A stretch of 46,820 nucleotides of DNA, from contig JAPYTP010000007.1 of the NCBI GenBank assembly GCA_029941885.1, forward strand, positions 27,790 to 74,609, read 5' to 3'. Every line of letters starts with the position of its first letter. The first letter of the stretch is position 1. Below are positions 33,576 to 42,367 of this stretch, in pieces. Made by a program: the position numbers and the translations under genes. The notes beneath the pieces are model-generated. The model saw only the letters and a program-made list of their open reading frames with translations. It searched no databases and was not told where the DNA came from. Source of the DNA: Myxococcota bacterium. GTDB lineage: Bacteria > Myxococcota_A > UBA9160 > UBA4427.

Positions 33576-34502
33576 TCAGGCGTCGCTCCCGGGTGGCGCG
33601 ATCTGCATCATCCCGACTGCCGCACCCCCATCGACACAGATCACTTGCCCCGAGATGTAGGCAGCGGCCGAGCTGCAAAGGAAGAGCACCGCGTTCGCGA
33701 TATCTCGCGGTGCGCCAACGTAACCGATCGGGCAGCGTGCGTCGCGCTCGTCGCCGCTTCCGATCCGATCCATCCCCTCGGTGCCGCCGATCGCGCCCGG
33801 AGCGAGCGCGTTCACACGAACTCCGTGAGGCCCGAACTCGACCGCGCAGGTCCGCGTCAGAGAATCGACCCCGGTCTTCGCCGCAGCAACATGAGCCTGG
33901 AAGGCGACGCCCATGCGTTCGAAGGGCGCCGTGATATTGATGATGTGACCGCCGCTCTGTTTGAGGGCCCCCTCGAAGGCCGCCTTCGTCACGTGATAGG
34001 TGCCGCGAAGATCGATGTCGACGATTGCTTTGAACCCGTTGTAGGAGAGGCCCTCTATGGGCGCCGCAAAATTGCCCGCGGCGTTGTTGACAACGATGTC
34101 GAGGCGCCCCCAGCGTTCGAGGATCGCCTCGATCACGGCCTCTACCTGAGCGGGCTCCCGCACATCACACGGCACCCACATCGCCTGGATTCCGGCTGCC
34201 TCGAGTTCCTCGACCGCGGCGGCCAGAACGTCCGCGCGACGAGCGGCGATACAGATCCTCGCGCCGTGTTCACCCAGCGCTTCCGCGATCCCACGTCCGA
34301 TTCCGGTCCCGCCTCCGGTCACCAACGCACACGATCCGCACAGAGATCCGCTCGAAAGTCGCTCGTCGGAATGCCTCCTCCCTTTGACGAATGGCCGGCG
34401 GGCATGGGAGATTCGACACCGAACCCGGCACCCCGAGTCCTGCTCCGCACTGCCCTTCCCAGCCCGAAGGGTTCTATACTGCGAATTTCCCCATACGGCC
34501 AA
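33576..34502 (-). CDS. SDR, peroxisomal-type 2,4-dienoyl-CoA reductase-like
   Basis: The frame runs to an ATG at 34502, but the family match starts near the SSGSLCGSCALVTGGGTG part, so about 40 N-terminal residues look spurious. An AGGAGG at about 34381-34386 on the minus strand has no in-frame ATG, GTG or TTG after it, so the start is unresolved. Motifs: TGGGTGIG, NNAAGNF, then GVAFQAHVAAAKTGVDSLTR and LAPGAIGGTEG. These match 2,4-dienoyl-CoA reductases, which lack the usual SDR Tyr before the Lys; here a His stands nearby. It would serve breakdown of unsaturated acyl-CoAs and diverges from a crotonase gene. Confidence 0.87.
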   Translation of the reverse strand: MAVWGNSQYRTLRAGKGSAEQDSGCRVRCRISHARRPFVKGRRHSDERLSSGSLCGSCALVTGGGTGIGRGIAEALGEHGARICIAARRADVLAAAVEELEAAGIQAMWVPCDVREPAQVEAVIEAILERWGRLDIVVNNAAGNFAAPIEGLSYNGFKAIVDIDLRGTYHVTKAAFEGALKQSGGHIINITAPFERMGVAFQAHVAAAKTGVDSLTRTCAVEFGPHGVRVNALAPGAIGGTEGMDRIGSGDERDARCPIGYVGAPRDIANAVLFLCSSAAAYISGQVICVDGGAAVGMMQIAPPGSDA

Positions 34503-34522
34503 CGGGTCGAGAAGGAATCGCC

Positions 34523-35335
34523 ATGGCAGATCTGGTCACCATCGAAGTCCGAGATCACGTCGCCGACGTGCGGCTCAATCGTCCGGAAAAGATGAACGCG
34601 ATCAACCACGATATGTGGGTCGCGATCGGCGAGTCGGGCGAGTCGCTCATCGAGAATCGCGAGATCCGCGCGGTCGTTCTCTCGGGCAATGGACGCGGAT
34701 TCTGTGCCGGACTCGACATGGCGAGCTTTCAAGGGATGGCGGACGAGAGTGGCGATTCTCCAGGGCAGAGAGGGGAGCTCGCGAGTCGCGACGATCGACC
34801 GGAGAATTTCTTTCAGCGCGCGGCCCTCGTGTGGAAACGTATTCCCGTACCGGTGATCGGCGCGATCCACGGCGTGGCCTACGGCGCGGGCGCACAAATC
34901 GCCCTCGGCGCAGACATCCGCATCGCCGCGCCGGACATGCGATTCTCGATCCTCGAGATCAAGTGGGGATTGATCCCCGATGTCGGCATCACGCAGACGC
35001 TCCGCAACGTCGTCTCTCTCGACGTGGCCAAGGAATTGACGTTTACCGGCCGAATCCTAGATGGTGCCGCCGCCCGGGAACTCGGTCTCGTCACACACGT
35101 TTCTGAAGACCCCCTCGCGGAGGCGCTCGAACTCGCCGCCGAGATCGCGAGCAAGTCTCCCGATGCGATCCGATCCGGCAAGCGACTGCTCGAGGAAGCC
35201 TGGTACGCGGATGAGCGAAGCGGCCTCGAACTCGAAGCCCGACTCCAGCGCAAGTTGATCGGTAGTCCGAATCAGATCGAGTCGATCAAGGCGAATTTCG
35301 AGAAGCGCGCTCCCGACTTCCAATTGCCGGAATGA
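34523..35335 (+). CDS. Enoyl-CoA hydratase/isomerase (crotonase) family, dienoyl-CoA-isomerase-like
   Basis: 270 residues from the ATG at 34523 with GAAGGAA eight bases upstream. The oxyanion-hole motifs are present: RGFCAGLDMASF and GVAYGAGAQIALGADIRIA. The active-site part FSILEIKWGLIPDVGITQ has a Glu and an Asp placed as in delta-3,5-delta-2,4-dienoyl-CoA isomerase (ECH1); the first ECH1 Asp is Gln here. With the dienoyl-reductase-like SDR next door, an auxiliary role in beta-oxidation of unsaturated chains is a fair inference. Downstream lies DUF1214-like paralogue 2. Confidence 0.9.
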   Translation: MADLVTIEVRDHVADVRLNRPEKMNAINHDMWVAIGESGESLIENREIRAVVLSGNGRGFCAGLDMASFQGMADESGDSPGQRGELASRDDRPENFFQRAALVWKRIPVPVIGAIHGVAYGAGAQIALGADIRIAAPDMRFSILEIKWGLIPDVGITQTLRNVVSLDVAKELTFTGRILDGAAARELGLVTHVSEDPLAEALELAAEIASKSPDAIRSGKRLLEEAWYADERSGLELEARLQRKLIGSPNQIESIKANFEKRAPDFQLPE

Positions 35336-35393
35336 ACGAAAGAGAGCGCGAGAGCATTCCTCGAGGAACGAAGAGAGATCGGAGAAGTCGCGC

Positions 35394-36569
35394 ATGGCTG
35401 ATGACGCGGGGCTGAGCCGAAAGGCGTTCAGCGATTTTCTCGAATTGATCCAACGGGTCGATACCGAGTTCCTGAGCGACGAACGTCGCGTCACGGAAGC
35501 GAGCGATGTCGCGGAAGGCGAGCACATGCTGCTCCATCTCGTCAAGGCCGCGCTCGACGTCTGGGTCGACAACGACGCCACACGCCCACGCTTTGCGCCA
35601 CTCGCGAGCAGTGTCCTCAAATGGGGCGGCGAAGGCGCGGACAACCCCTCCCATTGTGCCCCCCTCGATCCCACTCGGCGTTATGTGATTCGCGGTCGAA
35701 TGAAGGACGAGGCTTATATCAGCTTCACCGTCTACACCGGCAAGGCGGAGGGCGACTGGAACAGTGGAGTCATCTCCGCCATGAATCACCGCGGATTCGA
35801 GATCGCGCCGGATGGCCGCTTCGAGATCCGGATCGAGACAGACGCGACCCCAGGCGCGCTGCACATGGAACCGGGCAAGCCCAATTGCGTCATCTCGAGG
35901 CACTACTGGGAAGGTGAGACCTGCGGGATGGCGGACGCAGAGAAGGCAGTGGTGCTCGAGATCGAATGTATCGACGACCCCGGCTATCCACGCCCCCTCG
36001 GTCCGACTCGCCTCGCCGAGAAGCTCGAGGCCGCGAAGAACTTCATCCGGGGACAGACGCTCGATCGCCCGGCCAATCCGGATCCGGCAAATCATCCCGA
36101 ATGGTTCTCGCTCGTACCGAACCAGCTCCCGAAACCGATGCAATGGGTCCCGAGCGAAGGGGGCGGCGCCGGCGCGGTCGACAATGCCTACTGTGCGGGA
36201 CTCGTTGTGCTCGACCCCGACCAGGCCCTCGTCGTAGAAGGCCGCTGGCCCGAGTGCGCATACGCGAACGTGATGTTCTGGAATCGGTTCCAGCAAGCCC
36301 CGGACTATCGATATCGTTCGTGCTCACTCAACCGCAAACAAATGAAGGCCGATGCGGAGGGACGCTTCAAATTCGTCGTGGCCCACGTCGATCCGGGTGT
36401 CGCCAACTGGATCGACACGGAGGGCCATCTCTTCGGCACGCTCTATTGGCGTTTTCTGCTTCCCGAAGGCGACATCGAGCAACCGCGTTGTGAAGTCGTC
36501 CCGCTAAAAGAGTTCCAAGAACACTCGGCGGTCGATGTCGCCAACCTCAGATCGGCGCGCGAGCGCTGA
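35394..36569 (+). CDS. DUF1214-domain-like protein (paralogue 2 of 3)
   Basis: 391 residues, no signal peptide; GGAGAAG lies upstream of the ATG. The helical N-terminal part is followed by GGEGADNPSHCAPLDPTRRY and VIRGRMKDEAYISF. The C-terminal part has WPECAYANVMFWN, then FVVAHVDPGVANWIDTEGH and LYWRFLLPEGD. This is the same architecture as the proteins at 122 and 41149. It follows the crotonase gene by 58 bp and is likely in its operon. No function is established for the family; the catalytic-enzyme neighbours suggest a role on hydrophobic or CoA-linked substrates, which is inference. Confidence 0.82.
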   Translation: MADDAGLSRKAFSDFLELIQRVDTEFLSDERRVTEASDVAEGEHMLLHLVKAALDVWVDNDATRPRFAPLASSVLKWGGEGADNPSHCAPLDPTRRYVIRGRMKDEAYISFTVYTGKAEGDWNSGVISAMNHRGFEIAPDGRFEIRIETDATPGALHMEPGKPNCVISRHYWEGETCGMADAEKAVVLEIECIDDPGYPRPLGPTRLAEKLEAAKNFIRGQTLDRPANPDPANHPEWFSLVPNQLPKPMQWVPSEGGGAGAVDNAYCAGLVVLDPDQALVVEGRWPECAYANVMFWNRFQQAPDYRYRSCSLNRKQMKADAEGRFKFVVAHVDPGVANWIDTEGHLFGTLYWRFLLPEGDIEQPRCEVVPLKEFQEHSAVDVANLRSARER

Positions 36570-36602
36570 CCCCTGGCCGAACCGAGGCGGAACGACCAGG
36601 GG
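36570..36602. terminator. Hairpin immediately after the DUF1214-like stop codon
   Basis: CCCCTGG (36570-36576) pairs perfectly with CCAGGGG (36596-36602) across 19 bases. It starts right after the stop codon. No T-run follows, so it may be a weak or Rho-assisted terminator. Confidence 0.45.
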
Positions 36603-37000
36603 CGACGAGTGGGGATCGATCCACGTGATCGTGGTGGGGGCCACCGACTCCGCATGAGCCGCTGCTTCTGAACCGACGTGCAGCCTCATTCGCGCAGCAT
36701 CCTGTCGGCAACCCGGACGCTCTCCCAATCGTCTCTCTCACCCGCAGATCGGAGTTGACCGACGGGTGGGAACACCAGCGAATCCCGCTCGAGCCACGGT
36801 GTGACATTCGATTCGGTTTTCGAATAGTGAGTGATCGTCCGGCCGCTCCCGGGTCCCCTTTTCTCGTAGATTTGGAGAGACCGGGCTTCTCGACTCCTTC
36901 TCCAGGGTTTGGGCACAAGAGAGGCAGGGGCAGGCGCCTGCCCGGAGCCCCGCCGACGAATGTCTCGCGTCAAGCAGCGAGGTCAAAATGCCTCAGATCG
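36603..37000. other. Non-coding gap of about 400 bp between convergent genes, with a 16-bp palindrome
   Basis: The gap lies between two genes that point toward each other and no protein can be supported in it. A perfect 16-bp palindrome, GGGCAGGCGCCTGCCC, sits at 36928-36943. Overlapping it, GGGGC (36927-36931) and GCCCC (36947-36951) could form another stem. Function unknown; a transcription end point is the likeliest. Confidence 0.5.
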
Positions 37001-38044
37001 TCAGTCGCGTGCTCCTACGAGCTCCGACATCAACTCGTAGGCCTCGTCCTGTTCCGTGCGCACGGTCACGCCCGTGTAAGGCATGTCTTCCCAGATCGCG
37101 CGCCAGCGTTTCTTGATCCGATCGACGTCTCCGAAGAGCCCGCCTTCGTCGAGATACTCGTCGGGGACCGCGGCGATCGCCTCCTCCCGCTTGCCCGCCT
37201 GAAAGAGTTCCTGAATACGATCCGCGGCCTCGCCCCAGCCCTCGCGATGCATCCGCTTCTTGTGGAAATTGAGCTTGGGATGTCCCATCCCGCCGACATA
37301 GAGTGCGACAAAGGGCTTGCCAACCTGGAGTGCAGCCTTCACGTCGTTGGTGATCGTGACCGACACGCCACCCTGGATCTCGAAATCGTCGTACCCCTTA
37401 CCACCTCCCGCGCGAGCAAATCCCTCTTCGAACCAGGACCTGAACAGATCGACGTTCCCGGGTCGCATCCCGAAGGCGAGCCATCCGTCCGCCAACTCCG
37501 CAGTCATCTTCACCATTTCCGGCGCGCCGGTCCCGAGCCAGATCGCCGGCCGCTTGTCGTAGTGGAGAATCGACTTGAGCGGCTTGCCCATCCCCGAAGA
37601 TCCCGGACCGTCGTAGGGCAGCTGGATCTCCGGGCCATCGTGCTCGACCGGCCCCTCTCGGGCGAAGATCTTGTTCATGATCGTCACGTAATCACGAAGC
37701 CGATCCTTGGGTCGACCCCAGGGTGACCCGTACCAGCCTTCGACGATCTGGGGACCGGAGAGCCCGAGCCCCCCGATCACGCGACCGCCCCCCGCGAGCT
37801 GGTCGACGGTCCCGAGCGACATCGCGGTCATCGTGGGCGTCCGGGCGCCGACCTGGATGACGCCCGTGCCGAGGCGAATCTTCTCCGTGTGTGCGGCGAT
37901 GTAGGCGAGTGGGGTGATCGCGTCGGAGCCATAGGCCTCCGCCGTCCAGACGGAGTCGTACCCCAGCTTCTCGACCCTCTTGATCCGGTCGATCGGAATC
38001 TCGACCGAGCGTCCTGCGTATTCGACGGCGCACCCAAGCTTCAT
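37001..38044 (-). CDS. LLM-class (luciferase-like) F420-dependent oxidoreductase
   Basis: A 347-residue TIM-barrel flavin/F420 enzyme. Family marks: RIKRVEKLGYDSVWTAEAYG, TEKIRLGTGVIQVGARTP, MSLGTVDQLAGGGRVIGGLG and the later PAIWLGTGAPEMVKMTAELADGW. The pattern is that of F420-dependent members (glucose-6-phosphate dehydrogenase or methylene-H4MPT reductase-like) rather than bacterial luciferase, but the cofactor is inferred. AAGGGA lies upstream of the ATG. It stands alone on the minus strand, divergent from the GDPD lipoprotein gene. Confidence 0.9.
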   Translation of the reverse strand: MKLGCAVEYAGRSVEIPIDRIKRVEKLGYDSVWTAEAYGSDAITPLAYIAAHTEKIRLGTGVIQVGARTPTMTAMSLGTVDQLAGGGRVIGGLGLSGPQIVEGWYGSPWGRPKDRLRDYVTIMNKIFAREGPVEHDGPEIQLPYDGPGSSGMGKPLKSILHYDKRPAIWLGTGAPEMVKMTAELADGWLAFGMRPGNVDLFRSWFEEGFARAGGGKGYDDFEIQGGVSVTITNDVKAALQVGKPFVALYVGGMGHPKLNFHKKRMHREGWGEAADRIQELFQAGKREEAIAAVPDEYLDEGGLFGDVDRIKKRWRAIWEDMPYTGVTVRTEQDEAYELMSELVGARD

Positions 38045-38136
38045 GAAGATCGTCCCTTGCTAGATTGTTGGACTCGGATCATACGGAATTCGTCTCGGGT
38101 CGGGACGGGCCGGATCCCGGACGGAGCGAAGTCGGA

Positions 38137-39450
38137 ATGTCCAACAGGGACGGATCCAAACCGAGGCGTCCTGCGCGAATCCGCTTTCGCGGACTCCTCG
38201 TCTCATTGACCCTGCTCGCGCTCACGAGTGGTTGTGATGTAGCGCGACGGAGCCTCCCTCTCGAAAGCGCGAATACGCCCTCGATCCAGCTCGGCCCGCG
38301 GCCCTTCTACCTGATGGACCGGATGAGCCCGGGCGCGCTGCGCGAGCAACTCGAGTCCTGTCGCGAGGGTCCCTTCCGCTCTGCTCGTTTTTCGATCGGG
38401 CATCGCGGTGCGCCGCTCCAGTTTCCCGAACACACCCGGGAGTCCTATCTCGCTGCCGCGCGAATGGGCGCTGGCGTGATCGAGTGCGACGTCACGTTCA
38501 CCGCGGATCGTGAGCTCGTCTGCCGACACTCGCAATGTGATCTCGCGACGACGACCAACATCCTCGAAACCCCACTGGCCGCAAAGTGTTCCGAAGGCTT
38601 CCGGCCCGCAACTTTCGACCCGGAATCCGGGGAACTCCTTCTCCGAGCGGGCGCACGCTGCTGCACGAACGATCTCTCCCTCGACGAATTTCGGCGGCTC
38701 GAAGGACGCATGGACGCCGGTGATCCGCGAGCGAAGACGCTGGCTGATTTTCTGGATGCAACGCCCGCATGGCGCACGGATCTGTATTCGAACGGCGGCA
38801 CCTTGATGACCCACGCCGAAAGCATCGAACTCTTTCGGGAGCTCGGAGTCGCGATGACTCCGGAGCTGAAAACACCGGAAACCCCCATGCCCTTCGAGGG
38901 CGAGTACACCCGTCGCGCCTACGCGAAACAGCTGCTCGACGCGTATCTGGCGGCCGGCGTTCCGCCGCAGGACGTGCACCTCCAATCCTTCGATGCCGAC
39001 GACATCCGGTTCTTTCTCGAGGCCGCGCCGGCCTACGGGGCTCGCGCCATCTGGCTCGTCGAACGTGGACCGTCGGCCGCGACGCCTCCGGACAGCGAGT
39101 TCGAGGCGCTCCGCGAGGAAGGCTTCCGCACGATCGCCCCACCCCTCTCGTCGCTGCTGGTACGCGACGAGAGCGGAGCGCTACGGGCCTCGGAATACGC
39201 GAAACGAGCCCGCGCGGCGGGTCTCGAAATCGTCGGGTGGACCGTCGAGCGCTCGGGAAGAATCCGAGACGGCCGGGTCGAGGGACGAGCGCGCGACTTC
39301 TATCTCGGCCCTGTGCTCGCGAGCCTGATCGACGACGCAGACGTCTACCAAGTGATCAACGCCCTCCATCGCGAGGTCGGCGTTCGCGCCCTCTTCTCGG
39401 ATTGGCCGGCGACGACGACCTACTACGCTCATTGCTTTGGGCTCGACTAG
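38137..39450 (+). CDS. Glycerophosphodiester phosphodiesterase (GDPD) family lipoprotein
   Basis: 437 residues from the ATG at 38137. A basic leader and hydrophobic stretch end in the lipobox LTSGC (Cys33), so it is probably anchored in an envelope membrane. GDPD motifs: catalytic His89 in IGHRGAPLQFPEHT, then the metal-binding IECDVTFTADRELVCRHSQC. A Cys-rich insert (AAKCSEGF ... RCCTNDLSLDEF) follows, then TPELKTPE, QSFDADD and VGWTVE in normal order. It would release glycerol-3-phosphate and an alcohol from phosphodiesters outside the cytosol. It is followed 39 bp later by the thioesterase gene. Confidence 0.9.
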   Translation: MSNRDGSKPRRPARIRFRGLLVSLTLLALTSGCDVARRSLPLESANTPSIQLGPRPFYLMDRMSPGALREQLESCREGPFRSARFSIGHRGAPLQFPEHTRESYLAAARMGAGVIECDVTFTADRELVCRHSQCDLATTTNILETPLAAKCSEGFRPATFDPESGELLLRAGARCCTNDLSLDEFRRLEGRMDAGDPRAKTLADFLDATPAWRTDLYSNGGTLMTHAESIELFRELGVAMTPELKTPETPMPFEGEYTRRAYAKQLLDAYLAAGVPPQDVHLQSFDADDIRFFLEAAPAYGARAIWLVERGPSAATPPDSEFEALREEGFRTIAPPLSSLLVRDESGALRASEYAKRARAAGLEIVGWTVERSGRIRDGRVEGRARDFYLGPVLASLIDDADVYQVINALHREVGVRALFSDWPATTTYYAHCFGLD

Positions 39451-39489
39451 AGTCAATCCGTGCGGAACGAGACGAAACGAGAAGCCACG

Positions 39490-40266
39490 ATGCCGCCCTT
39501 CTATACCCGCTATGGCTTTTCCCGAACGAGCGGGACGGGTGCCGATCTCGCCATCGCCCCCTATCCAGAACTCGCGGTGGAGGGAACGCTGCGGGCTACG
39601 GTCGTCGCCTCGGCGATCGACCTCGTCGGCGGATTCCACACGCGTGAAATCGCCGGGACCGACGCCACCTTCACAAGCGACCTGTCGCTGCGCATTCCGA
39701 ATCCGGGAATGCCAGAGAAGATCGAGGCCCGAGGCGAGCTTCTCCGCGCTGGACGGCGACTCATCACGACCAGCGTAACCCTAGAAACCGACGGCGTGCC
39801 GTACGCCTACGGCACGACGACCTTTTCCCGGATCGCCCGCCGCGGCGACGAAGCACCGGATATCGCGTCGCTCTCCACCCCCGTCGTCATCGAACGCCAT
39901 CCCCTCGATCGACCTCTCATAGAAGAGGTCGGAATCGAGGTGATCGAACCGGCGAGTGGGCTCGTTCGGGTACCCTTGCGATCGGCGCTCTTGAATCCAG
40001 AAGGCGTCATGCAGGGGGCGCTCGTTGCGCTCGTCGTCGAATGCGCAGCCCTTGCCCTCGCCGATGCCGGACTTCCCGGCGCGCAGGTCGTCACCGAACT
40101 CGACCTGCGATACCTCGCGTCGGCCTCCATCGGCCCCGTCGAGAGTCACGCGGTGTGGGTCGGGAGGCCCGCCGATCGGATGATCCGTGTCGAATTGCGA
40201 GACTCGGGGCGCGAGAATCGTCTGACCACGCTCGCCCTGCTGCGTGTGGCGGGCGCGCCGGAATAG
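39490..40266 (+). CDS. Double-hotdog acyl-CoA thioesterase-like protein
   Basis: 258 residues from the ATG at 39490, with GAGAAG just upstream; a GTG at 39460 is a possible earlier start. Two hotdog units are visible. The first holds ATVVASAIDLVGGFHTREIAG and the second holds NPEGVMQGALVALVVECAA, where the N/G/Q/E pattern matches PaaI-type thioesterases (HxGG/GGxxA area). It would hydrolyse acyl-CoAs. No specificity can be read. It lies between the GDPD gene and an SDR gene, all co-directional with short gaps. Confidence 0.82.
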   Translation: MPPFYTRYGFSRTSGTGADLAIAPYPELAVEGTLRATVVASAIDLVGGFHTREIAGTDATFTSDLSLRIPNPGMPEKIEARGELLRAGRRLITTSVTLETDGVPYAYGTTTFSRIARRGDEAPDIASLSTPVVIERHPLDRPLIEEVGIEVIEPASGLVRVPLRSALLNPEGVMQGALVALVVECAALALADAGLPGAQVVTELDLRYLASASIGPVESHAVWVGRPADRMIRVELRDSGRENRLTTLALLRVAGAPE

Positions 40267-40308
40267 ACGCGTTCGCACGCGAGCCGATCCCACGGCTATC
40301 GTGTCAGG

Positions 40309-41097
40309 ATGGACGTAAACCGCGAGATCCAGACAAATCTGACGGGTCACACCATCATCGTGACCGGAGGAACGCGAGGCATCGGCCTCGGCATCGTTCG
40401 AGTCCTCGCCCGCGCCGGGGCTGAATTGATGGTCACCGGTCGCAAGCTGGCGCGACTCGAAAAGGTCGCCGAAGAGTTGACCGCCGCCGGGGTGCCGCAT
40501 CGTACGATGCAGGCGGATGTCGCGAAGATCGAGACGAGCCAGACCGTCGTCGAAGCGACGATCGAAGCCTTCGGAAAGATCGATGGCCTGGTCGCGAATG
40601 CCCAATCATTCCGACCCGTAACGAAACTCGAGGACGTGACGGAATCCGATTTCGATCTCGTGCTCGAAACCGGCCCGAAGGGAACACTCTTCCTGATGCA
40701 GGCCGTGCTGCCCTCGATGCGCGAGCGGGGCCGCGGTCGAATCGTCACCTTCGGCTCCTCGATGGGCAATACCGGCGTCCCGGGCTATGGCCCCTACTCC
40801 GCCGCCAAAGAGGCCGTTCGCTCGCTCACACGAACGGCCGCCCGCGAATGGGGCCAATACGGCGTGACCGTCAACTGTGTCTGCCCGGCGTCCGTCGCCC
40901 ACCGGATGCCCGTCGCCGAAGAGGGCAGCGCGCGCGCGAAGGCCTTCCTGGAGATGTACAAGGACCATCCCCTCGGCCGTGACGGCGACCCCGAAGCGGA
41001 CATCGCGCCGGCAGTGACCTTTCTACTCTCGGACGCGAGTCAATATCTCACGGGCCAGACCTTCATGGTCGATGGCGGCGGCATCATGCGCGCCTGA
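40309..41097 (+). CDS. Short-chain dehydrogenase/reductase (FabG-like SDR)
   Basis: A 262-residue classical SDR. TGGTRGIG is the cofactor motif, followed by TGRKLARLEK, which suggests NADP preference. VANAQSF replaces the usual NNAG. The catalytic residues are in TFGSSMGNTG (Ser) and YGPYSAAKEAV (Tyr-Lys). The end TGQTFMVDGGG is standard. It probably reduces or oxidises a 3-oxoacyl or alicyclic ketone. It is 51 bp upstream of the third DUF1214-like gene and likely in one operon with it. Confidence 0.91.
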   Translation: MDVNREIQTNLTGHTIIVTGGTRGIGLGIVRVLARAGAELMVTGRKLARLEKVAEELTAAGVPHRTMQADVAKIETSQTVVEATIEAFGKIDGLVANAQSFRPVTKLEDVTESDFDLVLETGPKGTLFLMQAVLPSMRERGRGRIVTFGSSMGNTGVPGYGPYSAAKEAVRSLTRTAAREWGQYGVTVNCVCPASVAHRMPVAEEGSARAKAFLEMYKDHPLGRDGDPEADIAPAVTFLLSDASQYLTGQTFMVDGGGIMRA

Positions 41098-41148
41098 TCG
41101 AACGCGCCTGATCGAAGAGACCATCGCTCACGAGAAAAGGAGCCCCGA

Positions 41149-42330
41149 GTGCCTTCCAGAATAGATGAATCTCCCGAGGTCGAGGCGTGGAAGCGCTTCT
41201 GTCGACGCATGGAAGCGCTGGGGGAGCGGATCCTCGAAGACGATTTTCCGAACGAACCCGCGGATCGCGTCGAGGGCATCGCCCACCTCGCCGATCAGGT
41301 CTCGTGTTGGCTCGGCTGGGCCATCCCTCACGGAGACACCACGGCGCCCTTCTTCCAGCGATCGAACGATCTCGTGAGCCAATGGGGCGGCCCCAACCAG
41401 GACAACGCCTATCACCATGCGCACATCGATCCCAAGCGCCGCTACCGCGTTCGCGGCAAGATGCACAGCTGCGAGCATTTCGTCATCACGCTTCGGGTCG
41501 GCTTCATGCACATGAAGGAGTGGGGGACCAAGGCCGCCGTCTCCTCCGTCGATCGCGGCATCCAGCCCGGCGAGGATTTCGAGATCCTCTTCGGAGGAGA
41601 CGGATCGGATCCGGATTTCTTTCCGATTCCCGAGCAGGTCACGACGCTCTCCCTGCGCGAATACTACGTGGATTGGCAGCCGCTCGAGCCTGCGGTCTTC
41701 ACGATCGAATGTCTCGACGATCTCCCGACACCGAATCGTCCGAATGGCGAGTCCCTTGCTCATCAGATCGACCACGCCCTCGACCAGGTCGAGAGTTCGA
41801 TGTTCGGCTGGAACGACTACATGAAAGAACATCGGGCCCGGGGCACCGACAATACCTTCGCCGCACAGCAGACCGTGGCGAAGGGACTCAGCGACGCTCG
41901 CTATGCATTCCTCTTCTGGAACCTCGAACCCCACGAGGCCCTCATGATCGAAACCGACGTCCCAGACGCTCGCTATTGGGGTCTGCAACTCGCCACCCTG
42001 GGCTGGTTCGAACAGGTCGACCCCATCCATCGAATCACCTCGATCAACCAGCACCAGGCGATCCCGAGCAGCGACGGCCGGATCCGCTTCGTCCTTTCCC
42101 ACGCGGATCCAGGCGTCCCAAACTGGCTCGACACGGGCCAACACCGTGAAGGTCTCCTGACCTATCGCTGGTTCTGGCCGAAGAGCGATCCATCACCGAC
42201 CGCCCGGATCGTTCCGCTCGCCACGGCGCGAGACGCGTTTCCAGAAGACACGCCCTCGATCGACGAGAACGAGCGCCGGGCCCAGATCCGCGAACGCAAG
42301 GCCCATCTCGCATGGCGATTTCGAACTTGA
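41149..42330 (+). CDS. DUF1214-domain-like protein (paralogue 3 of 3)
   Basis: 393 residues from a GTG at 41149, chosen because AAAAGGAG lies eight bases upstream. The N-terminal helical region leads to GGPNQDNAYHHAHIDPKRRY and RVRGKMHSC. The C-terminal half has DARYWGLQLATLGWFEQ, then FVLSHADPGVPNWLDTGQH and LLTYRWFWPK, the family signature shared with the two other paralogues. No signal peptide. It sits between an SDR (51 bp upstream) and a sulfotransferase (37 bp downstream). Function is unknown. Confidence 0.82.
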   Translation: MPSRIDESPEVEAWKRFCRRMEALGERILEDDFPNEPADRVEGIAHLADQVSCWLGWAIPHGDTTAPFFQRSNDLVSQWGGPNQDNAYHHAHIDPKRRYRVRGKMHSCEHFVITLRVGFMHMKEWGTKAAVSSVDRGIQPGEDFEILFGGDGSDPDFFPIPEQVTTLSLREYYVDWQPLEPAVFTIECLDDLPTPNRPNGESLAHQIDHALDQVESSMFGWNDYMKEHRARGTDNTFAAQQTVAKGLSDARYAFLFWNLEPHEALMIETDVPDARYWGLQLATLGWFEQVDPIHRITSINQHQAIPSSDGRIRFVLSHADPGVPNWLDTGQHREGLLTYRWFWPKSDPSPTARIVPLATARDAFPEDTPSIDENERRAQIRERKAHLAWRFRT

Positions 42331-42367
42331 TCGGAATCGAGGGTCGTTCGACGCCGGGTCCGCCAAG

